Origin: JADLGH01 sp964586675
Lineage (GTDB): Bacteria; Desulfobacterota_D; UBA1144; Nemesobacterales; UBA2774
Direction of reading: 5' to 3'
NCBI GenBank assembly: GCA_964586675.1
Contig: CAZPHQ010000027.1
Location: 1-47,905, forward strand
Length of the DNA stretch: 47,905 bases
Both the position numbers and the translations under genes were made by a program. Numbering within the stretch: position 1 is the stretch's first letter; the number at the start of each line of letters is the position of its first letter. Below the pieces are notes generated by a model. It was not told the DNA's origin, ran no database searches, and was given only the letters and a program-made list of their open reading frames with translations. This document shows positions 1 to 7,422 of the stretch, piece by piece.

Positions 1-190
1 ACTATGTCGAAAAAAGACACTACGTGTCCCCCGTCCCGTGACTTTTGCTACTTTTCATCAAGGAAAAATAGGAAAGCATTTGCCTTTTCTTCGAAGTCTA
101 AAAACTTAGCATAACAAACCCCATCCCCCTTCAAAATCCTTTCCTCCTCCCGCTCGTAATAATCCCTAAATCCTTTCGAGGGAGACGATC

Positions 191-853
191 ATGGGATTCA
201 AAAAAAGAATGAGAGTGATACTGAAGTCCCGGTTCAACGACTGGCTTACGAGAGCCGAGGACCCGGCGCAAATCCTCGCGCAGGCAGTCGAGGAAATGGA
301 CGAAGGGCTCGAACGCGCCCGCATACGGCTTGCCGCAATCAAGGCCGGAATAGAAGAGCGCTCGAAGCTGATTAAACGCACAAAGGAAATGGCCGCCTAC
401 TGGCAGGAGCGCGCCGAGGAATACGTCAGGCAGGGAATGGACGAAAACGCCGGCGAGGCCGTGCGCCGGAGGAGGCTCATCGACGAGAAGGAACGGCATC
501 TTTCGGCCGTCCAGGCGAAGGAAGAGGAAGCGTTTTCGGAGTACGAAGCGAGGTACGAATCGCTCGCCGAGAGGGTCCGCGCCGCCAAGGAAAAAAAGAC
601 AGTCCTCCTCTGCGAGCTTTCTTCGAGGGAAAGCGGTCGGCCGGAAAATCCGGCGGGCGTTTCGCCTGAATGTCGGACCGAGGAGCCGTTCCAGGTATTC
701 AGGCGGATCGAGGAAAGGGTTGCCGGCGAAATCGCCTCGCTCGAAGCTTCGCGTGAGCATGATAAGGAAGCGTGGAAGAGGGAAGAGAGGCTTGTAGCCG
801 AAGAGGTCGAAGCCATTAAAAAGAACATTCAAAAAGGAGGAAGCAAGAAATGA
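191..853 (+). CDS. pspA: PspA/IM30-family protein
   Basis: 220-residue, almost wholly charged and helical protein with the N-terminal pattern of phage-shock protein A (RMRVILKSRFNDWLTRAEDP, then a conserved QAVEEMDEGL stretch). The rest reads as long coiled coils rich in Glu, Arg and Ala. PspA/IM30 proteins bind the inner face of stressed cytoplasmic membranes and form large ESCRT-III-like assemblies. The length matches the family. A GAGGGAG ribosome site lies 6 nt before the ATG. The stop overlaps the next start (ATGA at 850-853), so translation is probably coupled to the VWA gene. No pspF, pspB or pspC is visible, so the partners differ from the enterobacterial system. The family call is firm; the membrane-stress role is inferred. 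Confidence 0.85.
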   Translation: MGFKKRMRVILKSRFNDWLTRAEDPAQILAQAVEEMDEGLERARIRLAAIKAGIEERSKLIKRTKEMAAYWQERAEEYVRQGMDENAGEAVRRRRLIDEKERHLSAVQAKEEEAFSEYEARYESLAERVRAAKEKKTVLLCELSSRESGRPENPAGVSPECRTEEPFQVFRRIEERVAGEIASLEASREHDKEAWKREERLVAEEVEAIKKNIQKGGSKK

Positions 854-2214
854 AAAAACGCATCGTAGCTCTAACCGCATTACTCATGCTCTTGTTCACG
901 TCCGGAGTGAAGTACATCTTCGCGTTCCCTGTGATACCCAAGCCCGGGGGGGAGGGGGCCCTGTCGTGGGACATCCGGCTCGGGAGCCCCTATGTCCTTA
1001 AGGGCGGGGAGCGTGAAATGCTCCTCAATATCAAGCTCAGGGGCAAGGAGGCGGTGCTCAGCGAGAGGACGCCCGTTAACCTCGTCCTCGTTATCGACCG
1101 GAGCGGCTCCATGTCCGACAGGGGAAAAATGGAGTACGCGAAGGAGTCGGCGCGGCGAATAATCGGCCTCCTCGGAAAGGAGGACAGGCTCGCGATCGTC
1201 GCGTATTCGACGGATGTCGAGGTGCTGCTCCCCGCGCGGAAGGTAGCCGATAGAGAGGCCGCGCTGTCGGTCATAGATTCGCTCTACCCGACAGATTCGA
1301 CAAACCTCTCGGGCGGGCTCACAGCCGGCATAGGGCAGCTCAAATCCCTGCCGAGGGATAAGTACGTGAACCGCGTGATACTCCTCTCCGACGGGCTCGC
1401 CAACGAAGGCATAACCGACCCCGCCGAGCTCGGCAGGATAGCGAGCCGCGCGTCCGAGGGCGGTATACACGTCACTACCATGGGCCTCGGCGCAGACTAC
1501 GACGAGAACCTCATGACGGGCATCGCGGAGCACGGCGCGGGCAACTACTATTTCATCGAATCCCCGAATCAGCTCGCGGGTATATTCGAGAAGGAGTTCG
1601 GCCAGATGTCGGCGGCTGTCGCGAGAGATACCGTAATAAAGCTCGCCCTCGCCCCCGGGGTCAGGATAGACGAGGTCTACGGCTACGAGTATTCGTCCAA
1701 GGGCGCTGCCGCCGAGATAAAGCTCGGGGATTTCTTCGGTGGACAGGAGAGGGACATACTCGTAAGGCTCACTGTCCCTGCCGATACGAATGGTAAAAGG
1801 GAGCTCGTCTCGGCGTCCCTCTCCTACGGCGATCTCCTGAAACAAGGCGCGCCGGTATCTCTGACAAAGACGCTTGCATATGAAGTCACGTCCGATGCCG
1901 GCAAGGTCACGGCAAGCGAGGACAAGTCGGTCCGCTCGAGGTGGGTCTCCGTCGATACTGCGTCCGTTTTCAGGAAGGCCACCATGGCCTACGAGAGCGG
2001 CGACTCCGACGGCGCCCGCTCTTACCTCGAAAGCGCCTACGACAGAATAGTCGAGCTCAACAACAGCCCCTACGGGAACTCGAGGACCGTGAAGCAGGAG
2101 CAGGAACTGAAGGACGCCGTTCAGCAGATGGCCGCTCCTCCCGCCCCGTCGTCCGAGGAAGGCAGGGTGATGATTAAGGGGCAGAAGGCTGGCGCGAGAG
2201 AGGCGCAGAAATAA
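850..2214 (+). CDS. Secreted von Willebrand factor A domain protein
   Basis: 454 residues beginning with a signal peptide (MKKR, then a hydrophobic run to about residue 26). A VWA domain follows, with an intact metal-ion-dependent adhesion site: DRSGS at 83-87, a later threonine in DSTNLSGG, and the aspartate in LLSDG. Downstream is a beta-rich region and a helical C-terminus ending in Gln/Pro/Ala/Lys-rich sequence. VWA domains of this inter-alpha-trypsin/YfbK-like type bind protein ligands through Mg2+. The start overlaps the pspA stop by 4 nt, which suggests one module sensing or scaffolding the envelope. The ligand is unknown. Domain assignment is strong; function is inferred from context. 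Confidence 0.85.
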   Translation: MKKRIVALTALLMLLFTSGVKYIFAFPVIPKPGGEGALSWDIRLGSPYVLKGGEREMLLNIKLRGKEAVLSERTPVNLVLVIDRSGSMSDRGKMEYAKESARRIIGLLGKEDRLAIVAYSTDVEVLLPARKVADREAALSVIDSLYPTDSTNLSGGLTAGIGQLKSLPRDKYVNRVILLSDGLANEGITDPAELGRIASRASEGGIHVTTMGLGADYDENLMTGIAEHGAGNYYFIESPNQLAGIFEKEFGQMSAAVARDTVIKLALAPGVRIDEVYGYEYSSKGAAAEIKLGDFFGGQERDILVRLTVPADTNGKRELVSASLSYGDLLKQGAPVSLTKTLAYEVTSDAGKVTASEDKSVRSRWVSVDTASVFRKATMAYESGDSDGARSYLESAYDRIVELNNSPYGNSRTVKQEQELKDAVQQMAAPPAPSSEEGRVMIKGQKAGAREAQK

Positions 2215-2227
2215 TGTCGGGCTCGAA

Positions 2228-2260
2228 GGCGTCGCCGGGCCTGTTGTCCCCGGCGTCGCC
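2228..2260 (+). other. Intercistronic GC-rich hairpin
   Basis: A 12-bp stem with one T-T mismatch (GGCGTCGCCGGG at 2228-2239, CCCGGCGTCGCC at 2249-2260) lies between the VWA stop and the next gene. No T-tract follows, so it is more likely an mRNA-stability or processing element than an intrinsic terminator. Confidence 0.5.
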
Positions 2261-2297
2261 CCGTCCTGTGCGGCTCAATGCGTAAAAGGAGAAAAAG

Positions 2298-2882
2298 ATG
2301 ATGAAACGAATCAACTACTCGATAATCTTTCCCGTTTTACTCTCCGGCGCATGGGGTGTGATCGTGCTCATGCTTTACGGCCTCTTCTCGATCGCTGTAA
2401 TACCGTATGGCCTGTACTACCCCCTCCTCCTCTCCGGGGCGGCGGCCGCTTCGGGTATCTTCCGCGGCGTGCCTTTGTGGAAGGCGGCGTTTGTCGGATT
2501 CGTGTCGGGATTCGTATATACGCTCCTTTCTTTCACAGCTCCCCTCCTGGGCGCGGTTCTCGCCGGCGCGTGTCTCGGAGGGGGCGTAGCGCGCGGAGGA
2601 AAGCCTGGAATCCTCCTTCAGGCGCTTAAGGGCGCGCTCCTGTTTCCCGTCTTCGTTGCCGGAGGGGCCTACCTCGGCGCCCTGGCATTTTCCGGCTCGC
2701 TTCCGACAGTATTATTGTGGGCTTCGTGGCTCGGCCTCTCTGTCGGCGTCATAACGACGCCGTTTTTCAAGAGCGGCGTTCCATCGGCTAGAAACGGCGT
2801 CGACGACCGTATACGGGATTTTACGCGCGAAGCCCGCGATATAGAGAGCGAGCTCCGCGAGCTCTGCGAGAGGCTGGTGTGA
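2298..2882 (+). CDS. Polytopic membrane protein with charged C-terminal helix
   Basis: 194-residue protein I cannot assign to a named family. It shows about five hydrophobic segments between residues 8 and 155, rich in Gly, Ala, Leu and Phe, then a soluble charged tail (DDRIRDFTREARDIESELRE) that should form an amphipathic or coiled-coil helix. An AAGGAG site lies 6 nt before the ATG. It sits 83 nt after the VWA gene on the same strand and probably belongs to the PspA-VWA module, which would place a membrane anchor next to a PspA-type protein. That role is inference. Confidence 0.7.
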   Translation: MMKRINYSIIFPVLLSGAWGVIVLMLYGLFSIAVIPYGLYYPLLLSGAAAASGIFRGVPLWKAAFVGFVSGFVYTLLSFTAPLLGAVLAGACLGGGVARGGKPGILLQALKGALLFPVFVAGGAYLGALAFSGSLPTVLLWASWLGLSVGVITTPFFKSGVPSARNGVDDRIRDFTREARDIESELRELCERLV

Positions 2883-3049
2883 GGCAGATTTCAGGGTAGC
2901 TGCCGGGTCCGCTCGTTGGTCCTATATCTCCAACGGGTACATCAATATCCAGAGCGGCTTTAACTGCGAAATTAATGTTTTACTAAAGGTATTCCAAACT
3001 TTACCGAAATGCTGTAGAATTAGCTCATACCAAGAGGAGGATGACCGGT

Positions 3050-3751
3050 ATGAGCCACCTTGTGCGGACAGCATTATTCGCTTTATCGGCGCTATTTTTC
3101 CTTGCAATATTAACCGGCGCGCCTGAAACATTAACCGGTGCACCCGAAACCGTCGTTTCTCAGGACGCAACCGGCCCTGAAGCCGAGGTTGACTTCAACG
3201 CCGAAGCCCAGCGCAATTTCTGCGCCGTCAGGTGGACGGAGCAATATCGGGGCCGGAAGGCGGACATAGAAGTCAGGACAGGTGGTACGCACAACGAGGT
3301 CGCCGTATTCTACTGCCCAAACTGCAGCCTGTACGATAATTTCGTAAGGCCGTTTCTCGATTCGGAGTACAGGGGCAAGACGGGCATGATGAGGCTCTCG
3401 GAATGCGGTTTCCAGAAGGCCGTATTCAAGGACAACCACGGCACGGAGGGAATAGTTGTCGACGTTCAGCACGTATTCCCCAATCCTAGAAGGGCTGTAT
3501 GCGTGGAAGACTGGAGCATGCGTTACCAGAAAAAATATCCTCAGGTAAAGGTATCGTCCCGCGGCGAGTTCGACGAATCCATAGTGTTCTCGTGCTCCGG
3601 CTGCACCTCGAACGAAGCCTTCATACTTCCGTTCCTCGAATCGGATCATGATGGTATAACGGTTATGGACAAGCTCAGGAGCTGCGGCTTTACGGAAGTC
3701 GTTTTCACGAACGCCTCGGGGACGAGCGAAGTCGTGAGGCAGGTGCGCTGA
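3050..3751 (+). CDS. Secreted protein with two copies of a four-cysteine domain
   Basis: 233 residues from the ATG at 3050. An earlier in-frame ATG at 3041 abuts the AGGAGG site, while the one at 3050 has a normal 9-nt spacing. A signal sequence is followed by a 7-residue tandem repeat (LTGAPET twice). Then come two homologous domains with identical cysteine spacing: C58, C89xxC92, C119 and C151, C182xxC185, C212 (gaps of 31, 3 and 27 in both). Other shared positions include VxFxCxxC, FVRPFLDSE/FILPFLESD, and CGFQKAVF/CGFTEVVF. Four conserved cysteines per unit suggest disulfides or a metal site in an exported protein. I do not recognise the family. Confidence 0.75.
   Translation: MSHLVRTALFALSALFFLAILTGAPETLTGAPETVVSQDATGPEAEVDFNAEAQRNFCAVRWTEQYRGRKADIEVRTGGTHNEVAVFYCPNCSLYDNFVRPFLDSEYRGKTGMMRLSECGFQKAVFKDNHGTEGIVVDVQHVFPNPRRAVCVEDWSMRYQKKYPQVKVSSRGEFDESIVFSCSGCTSNEAFILPFLESDHDGITVMDKLRSCGFTEVVFTNASGTSEVVRQVR
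3110..3151 (+). repeat. 21-bp tandem repeat coding LTGAPET twice
   Basis: Two consecutive 21-nt units encode the same seven residues just after the hydrophobic core of the signal sequence. They differ only at synonymous positions (for example GGCGCGCCT versus GGTGCACCC), so the duplication is not very recent or the peptide is constrained. Confidence 0.8.
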
Positions 3752-3762
3752 CTGCGCCGGGC

Positions 3763-3790
3763 TTGACAAAATCCCGCCGGCTAATAATTT
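3763..3790 (+). promoter_or_regulatory. Sigma-70-like promoter
   Basis: TTGACA at 3763-3768 and TAATTT at 3785-3790 with a 16-nt spacer, 56 nt upstream of the small gene beginning at 3846. Read from the sequence only. Confidence 0.5.
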
Positions 3791-3845
3791 AATCTCATGC
3801 CCCGCCGGGGGCGGACTCGATAATAATAAACACGGGGGCTTTAAT

Positions 3846-4076
3846 TTGGACGGCGTCGGCACATTTCCGTTCGGCTGGGTTAGAGAGTCAGGTGGAGAGA
3901 ACTGGCAGATAATCTGGGACCAGAAGACGAAAGTCCTTTTCGCGAAGGGCACGAAGTCGAAAGAGGTTCTGGAGATAGGAAAGTCCTCGACTTGGGTCGA
4001 TGCGAAGGCATTCGCCGACGAGGTTATGGAAAGCCCCGGCCGCTATCTGGCAAGGCCCGAGGGCAAGGCTGTATAG
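3846..4076 (+). CDS. Small hypothetical protein (76 residues)
   Basis: A soluble 76-residue protein beginning with TTG. A GGGGG stretch lies about 7 nt upstream and a promoter-like pair ends at 3790. The sequence mixes aromatic and charged residues (FGWVRESGGENWQIIWDQ, then KGTKSKEVLEIG) and has no signal peptide or membrane segment. Codon choice resembles the neighbouring host genes, which supports real coding. I do not recognise a family, and the TTG start is the least certain part. Confidence 0.55.
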   Translation: MDGVGTFPFGWVRESGGENWQIIWDQKTKVLFAKGTKSKEVLEIGKSSTWVDAKAFADEVMESPGRYLARPEGKAV

Positions 4077-4201
4077 CGCCCCGGTTTTATTCTCGACGAT
4101 CCGGAGCTTGCATGGAATAAAACAGGCAACGCGCCGGTAAGGTTCTTCCAGGCAGCATTCAATGGCGGACTTGCACGGCATCTGTTTCACTGACCGCGCC
4201 T

Positions 4202-5116
4202 ATGAATAGACTCACGAGGTACATGGAGCAGGAGCTCGTATCCATCCCTTCGGGCGGCGGGAAAGTAGACGGGCTTTACTATCACAGTAAGGACTCCACT
4301 CCCGGCTCCCCCGCGGGCAACACCGCAATAATCCACATACACGGCTTTTTAGGGAATTTCCTCGACGGCACGCAGCGCTTCCTCCCGCCCATACTAGCCG
4401 AGAGCGGATATTCGTCGCTCGCCATAAATACGCGCATGGCCAACTTTGGCCTCTTCTTTGGGTACGGCATAATAGACGACGTCCTCCCGCAGATAGATGC
4501 GTCGGCGGAGTATCTCCTCCGCCTCGGCTTCGAGAATATCATAGTCTCGGGATACAGTCTCGGGACCTGTATAGTTTTGAGATACGCCGCCGAAAGGAAC
4601 GACCCCGGGCGCTACCCATATCTGAAGGGCTTCATCTCCCTTGCGACTCCTTACTCCATGCCTGAATCGATACGGCGGCGCTGGAACAGGTGGGACAGCG
4701 AGCCCGCCTACGACGAGGTATACCACGAGGCGAAGGAAATACTCAGGCCCGACCCGTACACGACTAACCAGGACCGCACAATTCTCATATACAAGGCGCG
4801 CGGCAACACCTATCTCCCCTGGCACACCGAAATATACACCTATAAAACGTGGTGGTTCCTCGCGGGCCCCGAGGCCGAAACGGCGAAGGCGCACCTCATG
4901 ATAGAGCGTGTGAAGCTGCCTATCCTTCTCGTCCAGGGCTGGCACGACGAAGTCGTAAGGCCCGAGGAGACGCACGACCTCGTCAGAATAGCGCTCGAGT
5001 CCGGCAACGGCGACGTATCCGCTTTTTACGTCAACGCGGGGCACACGTTCGAGGGCAGCGAAAAGGAGCTCGGCGAGATAATAGTGAACTGGCTCGACAA
5101 GAGATTTAAGGCCTGA
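4202..5116 (+). CDS. Alpha/beta hydrolase, first of a tandem pair
   Basis: 304-residue alpha/beta hydrolase. Visible elements are the oxyanion-side HIHGFLGN motif near residue 46, the nucleophile elbow GYSLG (Ser119), the acidic residue in QGWHDE (Asp249) and the catalytic His in NAGHTF (His281). No signal peptide, so cytoplasmic. The substrate is unknown: an ester, lactone or C-C bond is possible. The first ATG lacks a ribosome site. A second Met eight codons in (4223) follows a GAGG and aligns better with the paralogue, so the true start may be 4223. The gene lies 14 nt upstream of a paralogue sharing order and many identities (TRMA, PDPxTT, TWWF, VKLPIL), so a tandem duplication is clear. 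Confidence 0.85.
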   Translation: MNRLTRYMEQELVSIPSGGGKVDGLYYHSKDSTPGSPAGNTAIIHIHGFLGNFLDGTQRFLPPILAESGYSSLAINTRMANFGLFFGYGIIDDVLPQIDASAEYLLRLGFENIIVSGYSLGTCIVLRYAAERNDPGRYPYLKGFISLATPYSMPESIRRRWNRWDSEPAYDEVYHEAKEILRPDPYTTNQDRTILIYKARGNTYLPWHTEIYTYKTWWFLAGPEAETAKAHLMIERVKLPILLVQGWHDEVVRPEETHDLVRIALESGNGDVSAFYVNAGHTFEGSEKELGEIIVNWLDKRFKA

Positions 5117-5130
5117 AGCGGAAGGGTGTA

Positions 5131-6051
5131 ATGGTTCCGAGACAGAGAAGACTTGTGAGCTTTGAAGCCGAAGACGGGTTCCTCATAAACGGGCTCCTCG
5201 TATCCGGAGAATTCCAGTCCGAAAAAGAGCTCCACGAGGCCCCGATAGTGCTCGTCGTCCACGGGGTCCTCGGACACTTTCTCGCGAGGGGCACCCCGAG
5301 GGTCCTTCCCAATGCTTTAGTGGAGCACGGCTTCAGCTCGTTTTCCATAAACACCCGAATGGCGTTCACGGGGCAGATATTCGGCGGCGGAATATTCGAC
5401 GAGTCCGCGCTCGACATCGAAGCCGCCGTGGCCGTTCTTGCCGAGGAAGGGTTCAAGAATATAATCGTCCTTGGCTGGAGCCTGGGAGCGAACATCTCCG
5501 TATACTATGCAGTAAGGGGCGCCCATAAAAACGTAAAAGGGCTCATACTGGAAGGATGCTCGTCCTCGCTCCCCGCGTCGAATAAAAAGCGGCTCGACAA
5601 GTGGCAGAGCATCCCGTCCTACGACCACATCTACGAGATCGCGAAGAAGGTCTTGAAGCCCGACCCGATGACGACCGAAAACGACAGGGTGTTCATAGTC
5701 TACAGGGCCTGGGGGCCCAACTTCAGCCCGGCCGAGGCGGAGATGTTCACATACCGCACCTGGTGGTTCATGAGGAGCCCCGAGGCGCACAACGCCAAGA
5801 CGAACGAAATCATATCGAAGGTTAAGCTCCCAATACTCTTCATACACGGCGAGCACGACGACGTCGTCGGACACGAAGAAGTCCAAGAGCTCCTGGCGAT
5901 ACTCAAAAGATCCGGGAATAAAAAATCCGAGCTCGTATTCATACCGGATGCCAAGCACGACTGCATGGAAAACCCGTACGCAACCCAGGAAGTCCTTAAC
6001 CGCTGGCTCTCGGGGTTCGACAGATCCACTGGCAAACGTAAATCGGTATAG
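5131..6051 (+). CDS. Alpha/beta hydrolase, second of a tandem pair
   Basis: 306-residue paralogue of the preceding gene. Triad candidates are Ser117 in GWSLG, Asp243 or Asp244 in GEHDD, and His276 in DAKHD; the oxyanion motif is VVHGVLGH. Start supported by AAGGGTG just upstream. The two copies keep the fold and cap-like region (KxDKW, PDPMTTEND, TYRTWWFM) but differ at residues near the elbow, so substrate preference has probably diverged. It is followed 16 nt later by lhgO on the same strand, suggesting one transcript. Confidence 0.85.
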   Translation: MVPRQRRLVSFEAEDGFLINGLLVSGEFQSEKELHEAPIVLVVHGVLGHFLARGTPRVLPNALVEHGFSSFSINTRMAFTGQIFGGGIFDESALDIEAAVAVLAEEGFKNIIVLGWSLGANISVYYAVRGAHKNVKGLILEGCSSSLPASNKKRLDKWQSIPSYDHIYEIAKKVLKPDPMTTENDRVFIVYRAWGPNFSPAEAEMFTYRTWWFMRSPEAHNAKTNEIISKVKLPILFIHGEHDDVVGHEEVQELLAILKRSGNKKSELVFIPDAKHDCMENPYATQEVLNRWLSGFDRSTGKRKSV

Positions 6052-6067
6052 TAGTATAGGAAAGCTG

Positions 6068-7258
6068 ATGGAATCCGGGTGCGAAATCCTCATCGTCGGC
6101 GCAGGCATCACAGGCCTTGCGGCCGCGCGCGAGCTTACGAGGCGCGGCTACGGCGGCATCACGATAATCGAAAAGGAGGAATCCACGGGGGCACACGCGA
6201 GCGGGAGGAACAGCGGCGTCCTCCACGCCGGCATCTACTACACGGCGGGCTCGAACAAGGCTTACTATTGTGTCAGGGGCGGGCGGCTCATGAAGGAGTT
6301 CTGCCGCGAGAAGGGCCTCATGCTCGTCGAGAACGGGAAGGTCATTGTCCCCGGGAGCCCGGATAAAGACTATCTCCTCGACGAGCTCAAGCGAAGGGCC
6401 GACGACGCCGGGGCGAGGTCCGAAATTATAGACCGGAAACATCTCCTCAGGCTCGAGCCACACGCGGCCCCGGTCGAAAGGGCGCTACATTCGCCTGATA
6501 CTGCAGTCGTCGATCCCAAAGAAATTCTTCTGGCCCTGAGAGACGAGCTCGAAGCCTCGGGTGTCACGATAAAGTTCGGCACGGCTTTCTCCGGCCTCAA
6601 GGGCTCACGAACCGCGGCGACCTCGTCCGGAGACATAACCTTCTCGAAGTTCATAAACGCAGCCGGCGCCTACGCCGACAGGGTCGCATCTGCTTTCGGC
6701 GTCGGCGGCCAGTATAAAACGCTCCCCTTCAAGGGAACCTACAAGAAGCTCATTAAGCAGAGGGCCTGGCTCGTAAAGGCCAACATCTATCCCGTCCCCG
6801 ACCTCGGCAATCCCTTCCTCGGTGTACATTTCACGAAGAGCGTTCACGGCGAAGTCTACATCGGCCCGACGGCGATACCCGCGTTCGGGAGGGAGGAGTA
6901 CGGTGTCTTCGACGACCTCTCCGCGGAATCGCTCTCCATACTCCTCCGCGACGGAATACTGCTCATGGTGAATCCCGATTTCAGGAGGGCGGCGCTTACG
7001 GAGATAAAAAAATATTCGACGGATGTTCTTATTAAAGAGGCGAGGGGGCTTCTTCCCGAGCTCTCGAGGAGCGACATCGAAGACACTCCCAAGTGCGGCA
7101 TTCGCCCCCAGCTCGTCGACTGGACGACGAAAAAGCTCGTGAACGATTTCGTCCTCGTGAGAGACGGCGACTCGCTTCACGTCTTAAACGCAATCTCCCC
7201 TGCCTTCACGTGCTCTCTCGCATTCGCCGGGCACGTGGCCGATACACTTCTGGCCTGA
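6068..7258 (+). CDS. lhgO: L-2-hydroxyglutarate oxidase (LhgO-type FAD enzyme)
   Basis: 396 residues from the ATG at 6068, preceded by TAGGAAAG. The upstream extension in the same frame overlaps the hydrolase and is not used. The N-terminus carries the FAD dinucleotide motif IVGAGITGLAAA. It is followed by the family signature ASGRNSGVLHAGIYY, typical of LhgO/L2HGDH flavoproteins, which oxidise L-2-hydroxyglutarate to 2-oxoglutarate and pass electrons to the quinone pool or oxygen. The C-terminal GIRPQLVD and HVLNAISPAFTCSLAFA stretch also fits the family. L-2-hydroxyglutarate arises as a side product or from lysine/glutarate breakdown. Family confidence is high. Confidence 0.9.
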   Translation: MESGCEILIVGAGITGLAAARELTRRGYGGITIIEKEESTGAHASGRNSGVLHAGIYYTAGSNKAYYCVRGGRLMKEFCREKGLMLVENGKVIVPGSPDKDYLLDELKRRADDAGARSEIIDRKHLLRLEPHAAPVERALHSPDTAVVDPKEILLALRDELEASGVTIKFGTAFSGLKGSRTAATSSGDITFSKFINAAGAYADRVASAFGVGGQYKTLPFKGTYKKLIKQRAWLVKANIYPVPDLGNPFLGVHFTKSVHGEVYIGPTAIPAFGREEYGVFDDLSAESLSILLRDGILLMVNPDFRRAALTEIKKYSTDVLIKEARGLLPELSRSDIEDTPKCGIRPQLVDWTTKKLVNDFVLVRDGDSLHVLNAISPAFTCSLAFAGHVADTLLA

Positions 7259-7302
7259 CGCATGCATAAGATCCGCCTGGCCATGTTTCTTGTTACAAAT
7301 AA

Positions 7303-7330
7303 TTGTCAACGACGCAGGCTGCGGTAATAT
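7303..7330 (+). promoter_or_regulatory. Promoter for nuoF
   Basis: TTGTCA at 7303-7308 and TAATAT at 7325-7330 with a 16-nt spacer, about 90 nt before the nuoF ATG. Confidence 0.5.
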
Positions 7331-7352
7331 ATCAACTCGGGAGTATCGCGAC

Positions 7353-7403
7353 GGAGGCGGCTTCGCCTCCCGCTCAGTCCATTAAAACCGGGGGCGATCC
7401 CCC
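7353..7403 (+). promoter_or_regulatory. Two leader hairpins before nuoF
   Basis: GGAGGC/GCCTCC (7353-7358 and 7365-7370, 6-nt loop) and GGGGG/CCCCC (7390-7394 and 7399-7403, CGAT loop) lie in the predicted 5' leader. The second ends about 20 nt before the start codon, close to the GAGGT ribosome site. They may affect translation; no known RNA family is recognised. Confidence 0.35.
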
Positions 7404-7422
7404 AGTGTGAGGTAAAAAGCAA

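Noticed and set aside
1..190. Sigma-54 promoter for pspA
   Set aside because: No convincing TGGCAC-N5-TTGCA pair was found, and the sigma-70-like candidates have poor spacing.
880..1845. 321-codon minus-strand frame
   Set aside because: Opposite the VWA gene, which has an intact metal site and signal peptide; the antisense product has no recognisable feature.
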